Below, one piece after another: positions 1 through 8,791 of a stretch of 64,000 nt of DNA (its first letter is position 1; each line of letters starts with the position of its first letter). Source of the stretch: an uncultured Acetatifactor sp. (GTDB lineage: Bacteria > Bacillota > Clostridia > Lachnospirales > Lachnospiraceae); assembly GCA_910584375.1 (NCBI GenBank), contig CAJUAH010000009.1, forward strand, positions 62,001 to 126,000, written 5' to 3'. The notes beneath the pieces were generated by a model. That model did not search any database. It was not told the DNA's origin and saw nothing but the letters and a program-made list of their open reading frames with translations. The position numbers were made by a program, and so were the translations under genes.

Positions 1-2
1 GT

Positions 3-155
3 TCCGCAGAATGCCCTCTTGGCTACGGATGCATTATTACTTATAAGGATCGAGTAGCGCATATAAGAATTACTGTTTGTTCAGAATGTAATACAGAATA
101 TAAAAGAGAACTTTTAGGAATATCTCAGACACAATCTCATTCCAGATTGCATTAG
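3..155 (+). CDS. Small Cys-rich secreted protein, C-terminal part (5' end outside window)
   Basis: The frame is open from base 3 to a TAG at 153-155. It encodes the last 50 residues of a protein that closely resembles the C-terminal half of the next gene. Both share ECPL-x-YGC, a VAH segment, a C-S-E-C pair and a Gln/Ser/His-rich tail (S-Q-T-Q-S-H here, S-S-T-Q-I-H there). The paired cysteines suggest disulfides or metal binding outside the cell, judging from the signal peptide on the neighbour. The start lies upstream of the window. I do not recognise the family, and the function is unknown. Confidence 0.7.
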   Translation, partial: SAECPLGYGCIITYKDRVAHIRITVCSECNTEYKRELLGISQTQSHSRLH

Positions 156-225
156 AAACACACCGACAAGATCATTCCACGTATCATAAAAACCTCAAAA
201 ACATTTAAAAAAAGGAGTTATCAAC

Positions 226-573
226 ATGAATAAGAAAATTTTCACACTGGCATTATGTCTTATCCTTATTGGGATAAGCAATAACCTATCTATATCTGTA
301 AATGCTACCGAGGCACGGGCCGCAACCTGTGCAGACCCAAATTGTCCGGGTTTTTTATTAACCAAGAATGTTGATGAACCCCAACCAAACTATTCAGAAG
401 AATGTCCCCTGCATTACGGATGTACAGTTACTTTCAAAAATGTAGTGGCACATCTCGTAGTCACATATTGCTCGGAATGCGGAACAGTGTACTCAAGACG
501 GCTTCATGAACTTTCATCCACACAGATTCATTCAAAACCTGCGGTGATTCCCTCCATGGCAAAGCATAAATAA
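226..573 (+). CDS. Small secreted Cys-rich protein, unknown function
   Basis: 115 residues. The N-terminus has the form of a Sec signal peptide: MNKK, then a hydrophobic stretch (IFTLALCLILIGI), with likely cleavage near residues 27-32 (NATEARA). The mature part has six cysteines, including C-A-D-P-N-C, E-C-P-L-H-Y-G-C and C-S-E-C. An AGGAG ribosome-binding site precedes the ATG at good spacing. It is a tandem paralogue of the truncated gene at 3-155, so the pair probably arose by duplication. The local sequence is AT-richer than most of the window. Function is not recognisable; metal binding or a disulfide-stabilised surface factor are guesses. Confidence 0.75.
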   Translation: MNKKIFTLALCLILIGISNNLSISVNATEARAATCADPNCPGFLLTKNVDEPQPNYSEECPLHYGCTVTFKNVVAHLVVTYCSECGTVYSRRLHELSSTQIHSKPAVIPSMAKHK

Positions 574-670
574 TCACCATACACAACCGTAGTATTTAAA
601 CTTTCTACGCTGTATAATAAATTTTTATAAGTCCAACGTTCTATAGAAGTATACACGAGAGGGAACATGA

Positions 671-2827
671 ATGAATAAAATCCGGATTCTCATTTCACTT
701 CTGGCCATATTGTCATTGACGGCCTGCGGCAGACCGGGCGGTCGGGAAGGGGCGGAGACGCAGTCGGGCCCGGTGGCGGTGGCCAAGTTTCAACAGATGA
801 GACTTCCCATACAGCTGGAGGCTCTGGAACAATACGCCACCAACGGGAAATGGTTCTACATAACAAGGAGTACCCCAGGCGCGGCCTATCAGATCCTGCG
901 GGGAGAAATCGGCAGCGCGTATGAGGGGGCGGTCTATGTGACCAACGAGACCGCCTTCTGTCTGGCGCTGGCGGCGGACAGAGAGAGCAATTGCTTTATC
1001 CTCTGGAAGGAAAAAAGCGGCGTCTATCTGGAAAAATATGACGAATCCGGCAAACTGCTGTGGCATACGGATCAGGACATGTCACTGTGGGAAGGTATCG
1101 GCCGTAACAGTGTCAGCGACATGTCCATAGCGGGCAGCGCCGTCACAACAGACGGCAGGCTGGCGCTCTACACCCAGGGCACGGACAGCCTGGTGATACT
1201 GTTTGACAAAAACGGGAATCTGCTGCAAATGACCGCCCCCGGGCTGGAACGCCTGGACGGCATCGCGGCAGGGAGAGATGACCGTATCTACGGCTACTGC
1301 GTCACTGGCGAGGATGACCCTCTCCTGGTGGACGTCGAAAATCCCGAAAACCTCTATGTCCTGCCGTTTAGACCGCTCAAGGTATTCGGCGGGCAGGAGG
1401 AGGGCGTCTATCTGACTACCTCCGAGGGACTGTGGATCTATGACCCGGAGACAGAAAGCTGTTCCTTCAAGTGGGAATGGACGGACGAATATATGAATGT
1501 GGACGGTCAGCAGTTGCAGGAAGTAATCTGCGGAAAGGAGCAATGGTATCTGCTGTGCCATACTTCCGATTCTCGCCAGCTATCCGGAACCACCAAAGTA
1601 ACCGTGGCGAATGTCCGAGAGGAAAACCGCAGGGAGTACGGCGAAAAGGAAGTCATCACCCTGGGATATGTGGACATCGGCGTGAGCCAGGATATGAAAG
1701 CGCTTGTAAATCTGTATAACAGACAGAGCAAAACTTACCGCGTGGAACTAATCTCCTACGGAGACGGGCAGGAAGACGCAGTGCAAAGCTTAAACGCCTT
1801 TGCGTCTGTGCTGCTGAGAGAAGACGGCCCGGATCTAATGGAAGTGGGTGATGTCTATGTGGGAATCCTGAATGAAAAAGGAGTTTTTCAGGACTTGTCA
1901 GACTACTATGCCGGGAGCCGGAAGGTCACTGCGGCATCCATCCTGGATCCAGTCTGGAACAACATGCAATACAGGGGAGAAAATGTGTTGGTGATCCCCT
2001 CTTTCAGCCTTATGGCGCAGGCGTGCGAAGAGCCTGTGGCCGCAGAGGACTGGACGCCGGAAAAGCTGATCCAGTTGGCCCGGGAGCAGGAGGCGCTGTG
2101 GTATTACGGCACTCCCTCCAGCATGCTGCTTACAGATTCTCTGGGACGTTTCGGCGAGTACGACCGCTATATAGACTACGAGGAAAAGTCCGGCCATTTT
2201 GACTGTCCCGAGTTCCGCCAAATACTGGAGAACTGCGCCCAGGCCGGAGGAAAAACAGAATATCGCGAATCCATCACCGTCCGCAGCGACCAGGCGCCCG
2301 CGTTTCTGTTTGACTATTATATAAGCGATATGACAGAATATCTTTGGCACAGTAAAAACCTGAAAATCACGGGCTGTAGCTGGGTGGGATACCCGAGCCA
2401 GGACGGCGCCGTGTATCTGATGTCGCCCACCAGCATGTTTGCCATGAACAAAAAATCATCGAATCAGGAGGGATGCTGGGATTTCCTGGAATACATTTTG
2501 TCCGAGGAATGCCAGGATCAGATCGACTGGGCCTTTCCGGTGAGGAAGGACAGTTTTGAACGGTATCTGCAATCCACTTACACCAGCAGGGAGGATGCCG
2601 AGACAATGCGGAAAGAGTTCGCCATGACCCTGGACTCATTTGCCCCCACGGAGGCGGACTTTGAAAATATACGGTATATGGTGAACCATTCCACGGTCAG
2701 AAAAGCAACCGGGCAGATCGCGGATATCCTGTATGAGGAGGCCGGGATGTATTTCGCCGGGGACGCCACACTCGATGAGACAGTGCGCAAGATAGACAAC
2801 CGGGTGACGCTGTATTTAAATGAGTGA
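671..2827 (+). CDS. Extracellular solute-binding lipoprotein with N-terminal propeller-like region
   Basis: 718 residues. It starts with a lipoprotein signal (residues 1-19, lipobox L-T-A-C), so it should be anchored on the outer face of the membrane. Residues about 40-320 hold repeated short strands with W/Y and D/G turns, like a beta-propeller sensor. Residues about 325-700 resemble family 1 solute-binding proteins: VITLGYVDIG near 325, then a two-lobe pattern ending in a helical C-terminus. This propeller-plus-SBP form is common in Lachnospiraceae and is usually taken to bind sugars or peptides. No permease genes lie beside it, so it may be an orphan receptor. A GAGAGGGA motif precedes the ATG, and TATAAT near 617 may be its -10 box. 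Confidence 0.8.
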   Translation: MNKIRILISLLAILSLTACGRPGGREGAETQSGPVAVAKFQQMRLPIQLEALEQYATNGKWFYITRSTPGAAYQILRGEIGSAYEGAVYVTNETAFCLALAADRESNCFILWKEKSGVYLEKYDESGKLLWHTDQDMSLWEGIGRNSVSDMSIAGSAVTTDGRLALYTQGTDSLVILFDKNGNLLQMTAPGLERLDGIAAGRDDRIYGYCVTGEDDPLLVDVENPENLYVLPFRPLKVFGGQEEGVYLTTSEGLWIYDPETESCSFKWEWTDEYMNVDGQQLQEVICGKEQWYLLCHTSDSRQLSGTTKVTVANVREENRREYGEKEVITLGYVDIGVSQDMKALVNLYNRQSKTYRVELISYGDGQEDAVQSLNAFASVLLREDGPDLMEVGDVYVGILNEKGVFQDLSDYYAGSRKVTAASILDPVWNNMQYRGENVLVIPSFSLMAQACEEPVAAEDWTPEKLIQLAREQEALWYYGTPSSMLLTDSLGRFGEYDRYIDYEEKSGHFDCPEFRQILENCAQAGGKTEYRESITVRSDQAPAFLFDYYISDMTEYLWHSKNLKITGCSWVGYPSQDGAVYLMSPTSMFAMNKKSSNQEGCWDFLEYILSEECQDQIDWAFPVRKDSFERYLQSTYTSREDAETMRKEFAMTLDSFAPTEADFENIRYMVNHSTVRKATGQIADILYEEAGMYFAGDATLDETVRKIDNRVTLYLNE

Positions 2828-2836
2828 GAACTGTTA

Positions 2837-2900
2837 TGGGCGGGAATCGCCATATATATGAATTGCCCTGGGCAGGAATTGCCATGGGTGGAAATTACCA
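2837..2900. repeat. Four tandem 16-bp units with a palindromic core
   Basis: Units start at 2837, 2853, 2869 and 2885. Units 1, 3 and 4 have the form TGGG-N8-CCCA-like with cores GGCG/CGCC, GGCA/TGCC and GGTG/TACC, so the paired bases change together; unit 2 is degenerate. The array fills the space between the convergent lipoprotein and MATE genes and may act as a weak terminator or be a small minisatellite. Confidence 0.75.
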
Positions 2901-2932
2901 TGCGCTACACACCTGCAGTATCTGTAAAGCTG

Positions 2933-4303
2933 CTATATATCCTCCGCCAGCACCTTCCTGCGCTGCCAGACTCCCGACAGGAAATAGAGCATCCCCGGCA
3001 CGGCGCAGCCGTAGGGGGCAAGCCCATACCCCAGGACAAACCCATAGAATCCCCAATCCAGCACGATCCCAAAGAGCCAGCTCAAGCCGATCCGCAGCAC
3101 CACGCCGTCCAGGAGAGACAGCACCATGCTGAGTTTCGCGTTGCCTATGCCTTGGACAAAGGCGTTGCTGCCGCGCATGACCGTCAGCGCCGGGAACATC
3201 CACAGGATGGCCCTGATAAAAGTGCCGGACAGGTCATGCACTGCCACATCGTCCGAGAACAGCATAAACAGCTGTCTGCCAAAGATAACATACAGCGCCA
3301 TGAAAAACACCGTCAGCACAAAGGCGAACAGCCAGACATACAGCACCACCTGTCTGGCCCTTTTCTGTTCCCTGGCCGCGATGTTCTGACTGATCATGGG
3401 CATGGCCGCAAATTGCAGCCCCTGAGATATCTTGTTGACGATATCGTCGATCCGCACGCCCACGCCGAAAGTGGCGGAGGCCACCACTCCCACATTGTTG
3501 ACCATGGCGTTGACATACAACATGGACAGATTGATGCACCCGGACTGGATGGCCATGGGCGTGCCCAGCTCCGCAATCATCCTGACATACTTTTTGCGGG
3601 GCACAAAACTCTCTGGCTTAAAATCAAAGCCAAAAGCCTCCCGATTCCGGTAGAGAAAACAGAGGGAGAACAGAAAGGACACCGCCTGTCCGATGATCGT
3701 GGCCCAGGCCGCTCCCGCCACCCCAAAACCCAGGATCCCCGTAAACAGGATATCCAGAACCAGGTTTACGGCGGAGGCTATGCCGATAAACAGAAACGGC
3801 CGCCGGGAATCCCCCATTCCCCGCAGCGCCGCCGACACCAAATTGTAGCCCGCCGTAAATACGAGTCCGCCGCCGCATATGATCATATAGTCCGCCGCCA
3901 TGTCCCGGGACTCCGCAGGGATATGCATGACATTTATAATCCAGGGCCGCGCCAGCAAAATGACACAGGACAAAAGCAGGCCCAGACCCAGGATCAGACA
4001 GAACAGAGTGCCTATGATCTCATTGATCTCCCTGCGTTTTCCCGCCCCCAGCGCCTGGGATATCAGTACCTGCCCCGCATTGGAAAAGCCCAGGCATACC
4101 ATGGTGGCAAAGCTCAGTATCTGACTGCTCTGGGAGACGGCGGACAGTCCCGGAGTGCCCACAAATTTTCCCACGATCACCATATCCACGGTGCTGTAGA
4201 GCACCTGCAGCGCATTGGACGCCATAAAGGGCAACGTAAACAGCAAAAGCTGCCATACAATATTTCCTTTTGTAAAATCCTTAGAAAGACTGGCCGTACT
4301 CAC
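2933..4303 (-). CDS. MATE family multidrug/cation antiporter
   Basis: About 456 residues from the proposed GTG start (first residues STASLSKDFTKGNI), with twelve hydrophobic segments arranged as two six-helix halves. Typical MATE features are the N-terminal FTKGNI-LLLFTLPFMASN, TVDMVIVGKFVG, and ALRGMGDSRRP between the halves. It should export drugs or other organic cations in exchange for Na+ or H+. The frame stays open upstream to a TTG at 4402, but that extension runs through the decayed 69-bp tandem repeat and is not MATE-like. The GTG start is preferred even though GGGAGG sits 13 bases away, farther than usual. Substrate unknown. Confidence 0.88.
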   Translation of the reverse strand: MSTASLSKDFTKGNIVWQLLLFTLPFMASNALQVLYSTVDMVIVGKFVGTPGLSAVSQSSQILSFATMVCLGFSNAGQVLISQALGAGKRREINEIIGTLFCLILGLGLLLSCVILLARPWIINVMHIPAESRDMAADYMIICGGGLVFTAGYNLVSAALRGMGDSRRPFLFIGIASAVNLVLDILFTGILGFGVAGAAWATIIGQAVSFLFSLCFLYRNREAFGFDFKPESFVPRKKYVRMIAELGTPMAIQSGCINLSMLYVNAMVNNVGVVASATFGVGVRIDDIVNKISQGLQFAAMPMISQNIAAREQKRARQVVLYVWLFAFVLTVFFMALYVIFGRQLFMLFSDDVAVHDLSGTFIRAILWMFPALTVMRGSNAFVQGIGNAKLSMVLSLLDGVVLRIGLSWLFGIVLDWGFYGFVLGYGLAPYGCAVPGMLYFLSGVWQRRKVLAEDI

Positions 4304-4350
4304 GATTCGCTCTAAGCCTCCCGCTCCCGCAGGCCCTACAGTCCAATTTA

Positions 4351-4538
4351 AAAGGTCTGCAAACGCCTCTTTCAATATCTCTTCCGCGTTCTCCCGAAAC
4401 AAGCCTTGCAGTTCGACTCAAAAGGTCTGCGACGCGCCTCTCAATATCTCTTCCGCATTCTCCCACAACAGGCCATACGGTTCGACTCAAGGGGTCTGCG
4501 ACGCGCCTCTCAATATCTCTTCCGTGTCCTCCCACAGG
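4351..4538. repeat. 69/70-bp tandem repeat at a gene boundary
   Basis: About 2.7 copies. Units begin near 4351, 4421 and 4490; the first spacing is 70 and the second 69. Read on the minus strand, each copy encodes a version of N/D-A/T-E-E-I-L-R/K followed by G-A-S-Q-T or E-A-F-A-D. The copy nearest the metalloprotease is its real C-terminus; the others are out-of-use tail copies lying before the MATE start. It looks like local duplication of a gene end followed by decay. Confidence 0.85.
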
Positions 4539-5131
4539 GCTTGCGGCCTGCGGATATAATCATAAATCTGCTGCTGCGGCATATGCTCCAGCATATAACA
4601 TCCCAGCCAATAAGAAATGGCGTATGCATCCGGCAACTCCTGGTAACGGAACATCAATTCTTCCCGATCACGGGGAAGTTCCACCGGGGCATACTCCTGC
4701 CCCGCCAGATTGGTGGCCAGCGCCTCCCAGAACCAGATGCAGCCGTAGCAGTTGGGTTCCACCTGCTGCTGGCAGATATGCACGAACTCATGGACGATCA
4801 GGCGGGTATACTCTTCCCTGTCCATCCCGGCATGGGAAGGGCAGCCCCTACAGGCCTCCAGGGACAGTATATGGATCCCGCCGTCAAAAGTGTCCGCTAT
4901 CATCCAGTCATAATAACTCTGCCCGCACTGCTCTACATGTGAAATGTAGGCGTCCGTATCCGAATATAGAGTCACGGATATCTTGTGTTCCAGCCCGTCA
5001 AGCCGGAAAAATCCCATAATCCGCTCCATATTTTCCCGGAGCGTCCCGGCGATCTCCCCCACCAGGTTCTCACAGTCCCGGCCATAACGGATCGCAAAAT
5101 ATTCCGTTTCATACATCAAATCTTTATCCAT
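4487..5131 (-). CDS. Putative zinc-dependent metalloprotease-like protein (HEFVH)
   Basis: 214 residues from the ATG at 5131, which has GGGAG at good spacing. A longer frame upstream would overlap the HD gene by about 100 bases and is rejected. HEFVH at residues 114-118 is an HExxH zinc site, followed by a tryptophan-rich helix (F-W-E-A-L-A), as in gluzincin-like peptidases where the downstream Glu is the third ligand. No signal peptide or membrane segment is visible, so it is probably cytoplasmic. The C-terminal E-E-I-L-R-G-A-S-Q-T-P tail is the parent of the adjacent 69-bp repeat. Substrate unknown; it could have lost proteolytic activity. Confidence 0.7.
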   Translation of the reverse strand: MDKDLMYETEYFAIRYGRDCENLVGEIAGTLRENMERIMGFFRLDGLEHKISVTLYSDTDAYISHVEQCGQSYYDWMIADTFDGGIHILSLEACRGCPSHAGMDREEYTRLIVHEFVHICQQQVEPNCYGCIWFWEALATNLAGQEYAPVELPRDREELMFRYQELPDAYAISYWLGCYMLEHMPQQQIYDYIRRPQALWEDTEEILRGASQTP

Positions 5132-5192
5132 GATATTTTCTCCCACGCACGCGGTTATCAAATTCAGCGCCTGCCTTGTCTGCGGTACTGTG

Positions 5193-5759
5193 TCAATCAG
5201 CAACCGAAACGTCCTCGCCGAACACATTCCCTCCGTATCGCTCAAACAATTCCAGATACCGCCTCTCCACCTGTTCAAAAGGAAGTACCGCATAGGAAAA
5301 ATCTGTCCGCATCACAGGAGGTTCATGCTGGATACGCTCTTGCAAAAGATGCAGCATGTCATAATACAGCATGTCATTGTCCACCTGCTTGACCAACCGC
5401 TCCTCCTCTTCTGTCAGTGCAGAACCCAGATATTTGATATAGACCTGCTCCAGCAGCCGCTCCTCCACCGCCCTGTACCCAGGCATCCCGCTCTTGACCG
5501 GACGGGGCACGTCCGACAGATAGCACTCGCTGGCGTCGTGCAGCAAACAGGCCAGGATCAGCCGCCGGGAGTACCCCCGCGCCTGCGCCTCCAGGGCGCA
5601 GTGGATGCAGTGCTGCCCCACGGAGAAAAAAGTCTTCACATGCCCGTTGCCCCGGCAGATCATCGACAGGGCATGAGCGATGTCGCGGATATCTATTTTT
5701 TCCCGGTTCGGCTGGGCCGGATCAAAATGTTTCCCCGTATAGGTAGTGATATAACTCAT
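5193..5759 (-). CDS. HD-domain phosphohydrolase (YfbR-like)
   Basis: 188 residues. The HD metal site is complete: His29 in IAHALS, His51 in VGQHC, His75-Asp76 in LLHDASE and a later Asp in VDND. The opening (Y-T-G-K-x-F-D-P) and the order of motifs match small HD hydrolases related to YfbR/YedJ, which act on nucleotides. It sits 60 bases upstream of the metalloprotease-like gene on the same strand. Exact substrate not predictable. Confidence 0.82.
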   Translation of the reverse strand: MSYITTYTGKHFDPAQPNREKIDIRDIAHALSMICRGNGHVKTFFSVGQHCIHCALEAQARGYSRRLILACLLHDASECYLSDVPRPVKSGMPGYRAVEERLLEQVYIKYLGSALTEEEERLVKQVDNDMLYYDMLHLLQERIQHEPPVMRTDFSYAVLPFEQVERRYLELFERYGGNVFGEDVSVAD

Positions 5760-5862
5760 CTTTTCTTCCTCAATTCTATGCTCACGAGCGGTTTGATTTT
5801 CCCTCCTGCCCGCCGCATAGCGTTCGATTACGCGAACGCACCGTTCTCACAAGCCCTATATT

Positions 5863-6414
5863 TTACAAATCAAAATGCTCCTGAATCAGTTCCGCCACGG
5901 CATCCGGGGAAAGACGGGAATTGTCGATCCGCAGGTAATTGGCAAATGGGATCTCTCCCTCCCGGCTCACCAGGCGGTGGTTGGCGTCCTCACTCCGTAT
6001 AAGACTGGAAGAAAACTCCAGATTCCGTTTGGACGCCTTATTATTCAGCCGATTCTCCGTGCGGTTGCGCTGCAGCCGGATCTCCTGGGAGGCCACCAGT
6101 TCCACGCAGTAGATCTCAGCGCCCTTTTCCTCAAACATCCTCGCCAGATCCATTATATACTCCCGTTCCGAAGGCATGTCAAAGGCCCACATATAGGTAA
6201 AGATCATGCCCGCGTAGCCGCCCTGCACAAATTCTTCCAGTATGACCCTGCGCAATCCGGTCACCACGCTCCCGCGATATTCGCCGAATATCTCGATCAC
6301 CGGCTCGATCATCATGTGGTTGTGAAACAGCCTGAGTCCCGTCCTCTTCATCAACTCCTGCCCCACCGTCATCTTGCCCACGGCGCCGCTGCCTATAATC
6401 AATACCAGTTTCAT
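5863..6414 (-). CDS. P-loop nucleotide kinase-like / AAA family protein
   Basis: 183 residues from the ATG at 6414; the in-frame ATG six bases upstream directly abuts the AAAGGA motif, so the second ATG has better spacing. Walker A is GSGAVGKMT at residues 8-16. F-H-N-H-M near residue 33 and a C-terminal R-x-x-R-x-E-N-R segment recall shikimate/gluconate kinase-fold proteins that phosphorylate small molecules. No pathway neighbours support a specific substrate. Cytoplasmic. Confidence 0.7.
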   Translation of the reverse strand: MKLVLIIGSGAVGKMTVGQELMKRTGLRLFHNHMMIEPVIEIFGEYRGSVVTGLRRVILEEFVQGGYAGMIFTYMWAFDMPSEREYIMDLARMFEEKGAEIYCVELVASQEIRLQRNRTENRLNNKASKRNLEFSSSLIRSEDANHRLVSREGEIPFANYLRIDNSRLSPDAVAELIQEHFDL

Positions 6415-6432
6415 ATCCATTCCTTTCGCCTT

Positions 6433-6759
6433 TCATATCCTGTCGAAAACCGGATTATGCCTTTTCCGCGCGATCTCACTCCGCGAAAGAGCCTGCCTCT
6501 CCTCTGTATTTTCATCGGGCCGATCCGAGTAAAAGAACCGCCTGCTGCCTGTATTCTCCTGCCTGCATTTCTCCGCGATCAGATCCAGTTTTTTCACATC
6601 CGACTGCCACAGAGCATACTCCGCCCGGCTTATTGTATAGTACTGATCATAATACACAGCGCCCGGAACCGTTATCACCATCAAATACCTGTCCAGATCC
6701 GGGCAGTACCCCACCGTATAATAATGATCCGTTCTGACTTTTTGCCCTTCGAGATACAT
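6433..6759 (-). CDS. Conserved hypothetical protein, 108 residues
   Basis: A short soluble protein rich in Tyr (D-H-Y-Y-T-V-G-Y, V-Y-Y-D-Q-Y-Y). It starts 8 bases after the MBL gene ends and has a weak AGGTG motif. The N-terminal half (residues 1-45) looks like a small beta-rich domain; the C-terminal half is charged and helical. No motif allows a function call. Co-orientation with the MBL hydrolase suggests co-transcription. Confidence 0.6.
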   Translation of the reverse strand: MYLEGQKVRTDHYYTVGYCPDLDRYLMVITVPGAVYYDQYYTISRAEYALWQSDVKKLDLIAEKCRQENTGSRRFFYSDRPDENTEERQALSRSEIARKRHNPVFDRI

Positions 6760-6767
6760 ACGGGCAC

Positions 6768-7574
6768 CTATATTTTGAGCGTAGTGCCCGTGGGCAGATA
6801 CTCGATCTGTTCCTTCATTTCCTCCCGCAGCAGGGCATAGTTATCCTGCCCGGTACAGTGACAGGTGTAATACAGGATGTCCCGTACTTTCAGACGCTGC
6901 GCCAGATCCCGCACCGTCTCCGGGGACTTATCCTTCCAGATATGGAATCCGCCGATCACATGGGTCGCATCCCCGCCCATGTCGCGCTTTGCCTTATTCA
7001 GTATATTGACGATGCCGCAGTGGGCGCAGCCCGCCAGCAGCACTCTGTGCTCGCCCTCACGGATCAGCAGACTCTGCTCGTGGGAAAAATCGTCCCGCAC
7101 CTTTTTCCTGCCGTCCAGCATATACAGATTGCTGTTGGAAAGGGGATACAGCTCCCGCTCCTTCACATCCGTCAGGATCGTCAACTCATCGTCCAGTTCC
7201 AGATTGCCCTCGGTAAAAACGATCTGCCCATTCCCGGCCAAAGATTCATCCAGACCGATATTTATGTACAGACACAACGCTTTGGAAAAATGTTTTTCAA
7301 AAGCCCTTCTGTGGAGATAAACCTTCGCCCGACGGTTGCGCTGTAAAAACAGGCCCAGCGCCCCGCCGTGGTCATAATGGCCATGGGAGATCACCACCGT
7401 GTCCACATCCTCGATCTTTACGCCCATCTTCTCCGCGTTTTCCAGAAACAGCTTATCCGGCCCCAGATCAAATAAAATCTTGTGCTTTTCGGTCTCTATA
7501 TACAGGCACAGGCCATGTACTTTTCCGTATTCCTCCGAGACCGCCGTGTTTTCCACCAGAACTTTCACGATCAT
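6768..7574 (-). CDS. MBL-fold metallo-hydrolase (COG1237-like)
   Basis: 268 residues from the ATG at 7574, with AAGGGGG upstream; an extension to 7667 lacks a ribosome-binding site. H-G-H-Y-D-H at residues 64-69 is the HxHxDH two-metal site. The later L-A-G-C-A-H-C-G-I-V-N and V-I-G-G-F-H-I motifs match the COG1237 branch, which includes proteins annotated as dihydropterin/methanopterin-type ribofuranosyl synthases. In Firmicutes these are mostly uncharacterised cytoplasmic hydrolases. The metal-binding residues appear complete. Physiological role uncertain. Confidence 0.85.
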   Translation of the reverse strand: MIVKVLVENTAVSEEYGKVHGLCLYIETEKHKILFDLGPDKLFLENAEKMGVKIEDVDTVVISHGHYDHGGALGLFLQRNRRAKVYLHRRAFEKHFSKALCLYINIGLDESLAGNGQIVFTEGNLELDDELTILTDVKERELYPLSNSNLYMLDGRKKVRDDFSHEQSLLIREGEHRVLLAGCAHCGIVNILNKAKRDMGGDATHVIGGFHIWKDKSPETVRDLAQRLKVRDILYYTCHCTGQDNYALLREEMKEQIEYLPTGTTLKI

Positions 7575-7704
7575 TACTCTGTCCCCCTTATCCTTATACT
7601 CACTGACGATTAGTTCTTCCTTTCCGCACCATGTATGTTGCCTGATCAGGCGACATGTTACGTTCACAAACCGTTCATTTTATTCCCGATAATACCGCAT
7701 ATTC

Positions 7705-8100
7705 TCAGTTCATATGCATCCCCATGGCCGTCACCACCGCCACCAGATTGCCCAGTCCGTCCGTGATCTGCGTCTCATAGTAGCAGGCCCTCCGGCCGTC
7801 CCTGATCTGCCTGCACTCCGCCACCAGCCTGTCATCCTTGGGCATACTGATATAGCTGATGTTGCTGGTGGCCGTCACTGTGGTCTGCCCGGGAGGATTG
7901 GCCGCCACGGCAAACGCGAAATCCGCCATGGTAAACAGCGCTCCCCCCATCACATGGTGATGGGCCGCCAGATGCCTGTCCTCCACCTGGAGACTGCAGC
8001 GGGAGTACCCGTCCGCCACCTCCTCGATCACGATCCCCGTGGTCTGGGTCGCGAATATATCTGCCTTGAAAAATTCTCTCGCCTCTTCCAGTCTTGTCAT
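7705..8100 (-). CDS. PaaI-like hotdog-fold thioesterase
   Basis: 131 residues from the ATG at 8100 with AAGGTGAAG upstream. H-H-H-V-M-G-G-A-L-F-T-M-A-D-F-A-F near residue 50 is the hotdog-fold thioesterase signature (H-x-x-x-x-G-G-x-x-x-x-x-x-D). The C-terminal strands (Y-I-S-M-P-K, C-Y-Y-E-T-Q-I) complete the fold. The family hydrolyses acyl-CoA or aryl-CoA thioesters as a tetramer in the cytoplasm. No phenylacetate genes are nearby, so a general acyl-CoA housekeeping role is likelier. Confidence 0.85.
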   Translation of the reverse strand: MTRLEEAREFFKADIFATQTTGIVIEEVADGYSRCSLQVEDRHLAAHHHVMGGALFTMADFAFAVAANPPGQTTVTATSNISYISMPKDDRLVAECRQIRDGRRACYYETQITDGLGNLVAVVTAMGMHMN

Positions 8101-8203
8101 TTCTTCACCTTTCCCGCGTACCTGTGGTTGACCTGTCAACTGCCGCGCTGTCTGCCTTATTGTCCGTTTTGGTCTCTATTACAGATCTGCCTGTCGGCAA
8201 ATA

Positions 8204-8614
8204 TCACATCGGCGCTTCCACCACCGGCGTAAAATCCTCCGTGTCCCCGCAGAAAAATCCCCCGATCCTGCCGCAGATATGTTCCATCACAGCCCTCGCC
8301 CTCTCGTAGTCCTCCGGCTGAAACGTGACATAGCAGAGGAACCTCACCTGGCGGCTGTCCAGAAAAGCGTCCGCCTCTTTCTCCCCCAGGCGGGGATCTA
8401 TAACTTCCACGTCCATGGAACTGCGCTCTCCCAGAGCGATCTCCAGCACCTGAGCCTCTTCCCAGTACTCCACGCCGTAATCCGTATCCGCCAGCGCGTC
8501 CCTGACCGCCGCTGCCGTCAACTCTTTATCGGACATATAAAACCAGCCCTCCGGCATATCCGCCGCCGGAACCCTGTTTTTCTTCATATAATCGTTCTTT
8601 GCTCTCTTTCCCAT
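8204..8614 (-). CDS. Conserved hypothetical protein, 136 residues
   Basis: A strong GGAGGTGAGAA ribosome-binding site precedes the ATG. The protein is acidic and soluble, with no signal peptide. D-M-P-E-G-W-F-Y-M-S-D-K-E-L-T lies near residue 20. The C-terminal half alternates strands and helices (V-R-F-L-C-Y-V-T-F, Y-E-R-A-R-A-V-M-E-H-I) like a small alpha/beta domain. I do not recognise it. It stands alone between the thioesterase and another hypothetical gene. Confidence 0.65.
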   Translation of the reverse strand: MGKRAKNDYMKKNRVPAADMPEGWFYMSDKELTAAAVRDALADTDYGVEYWEEAQVLEIALGERSSMDVEVIDPRLGEKEADAFLDSRQVRFLCYVTFQPEDYERARAVMEHICGRIGGFFCGDTEDFTPVVEAPM

Positions 8615-8791
8615 AGATTCTCACCTCCACATGCATACCGTTGGCCGCGGGCCTGTCAGAGTGTCTTTGTCCTCAGCGCCGCGCGGCAAAACCCTACAGA
8701 CTGCCCGTTGGCCGAGAGCAACTCCGTTATATCGCATGTTTTTATTTTATCACGAAATCCCGAAACCGCAACCAAAAATATATATGAGCCG

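Noticed and set aside
2858..4315. Long plus-strand open frame opposite the MATE gene (similar ones at 27764-29572, 37560-38573 and 54619-56646)
   Set aside because: His/Gln/Arg-rich, low-complexity products without domains, antisense to clearly conserved genes; they are a by-product of codon bias in the real genes.
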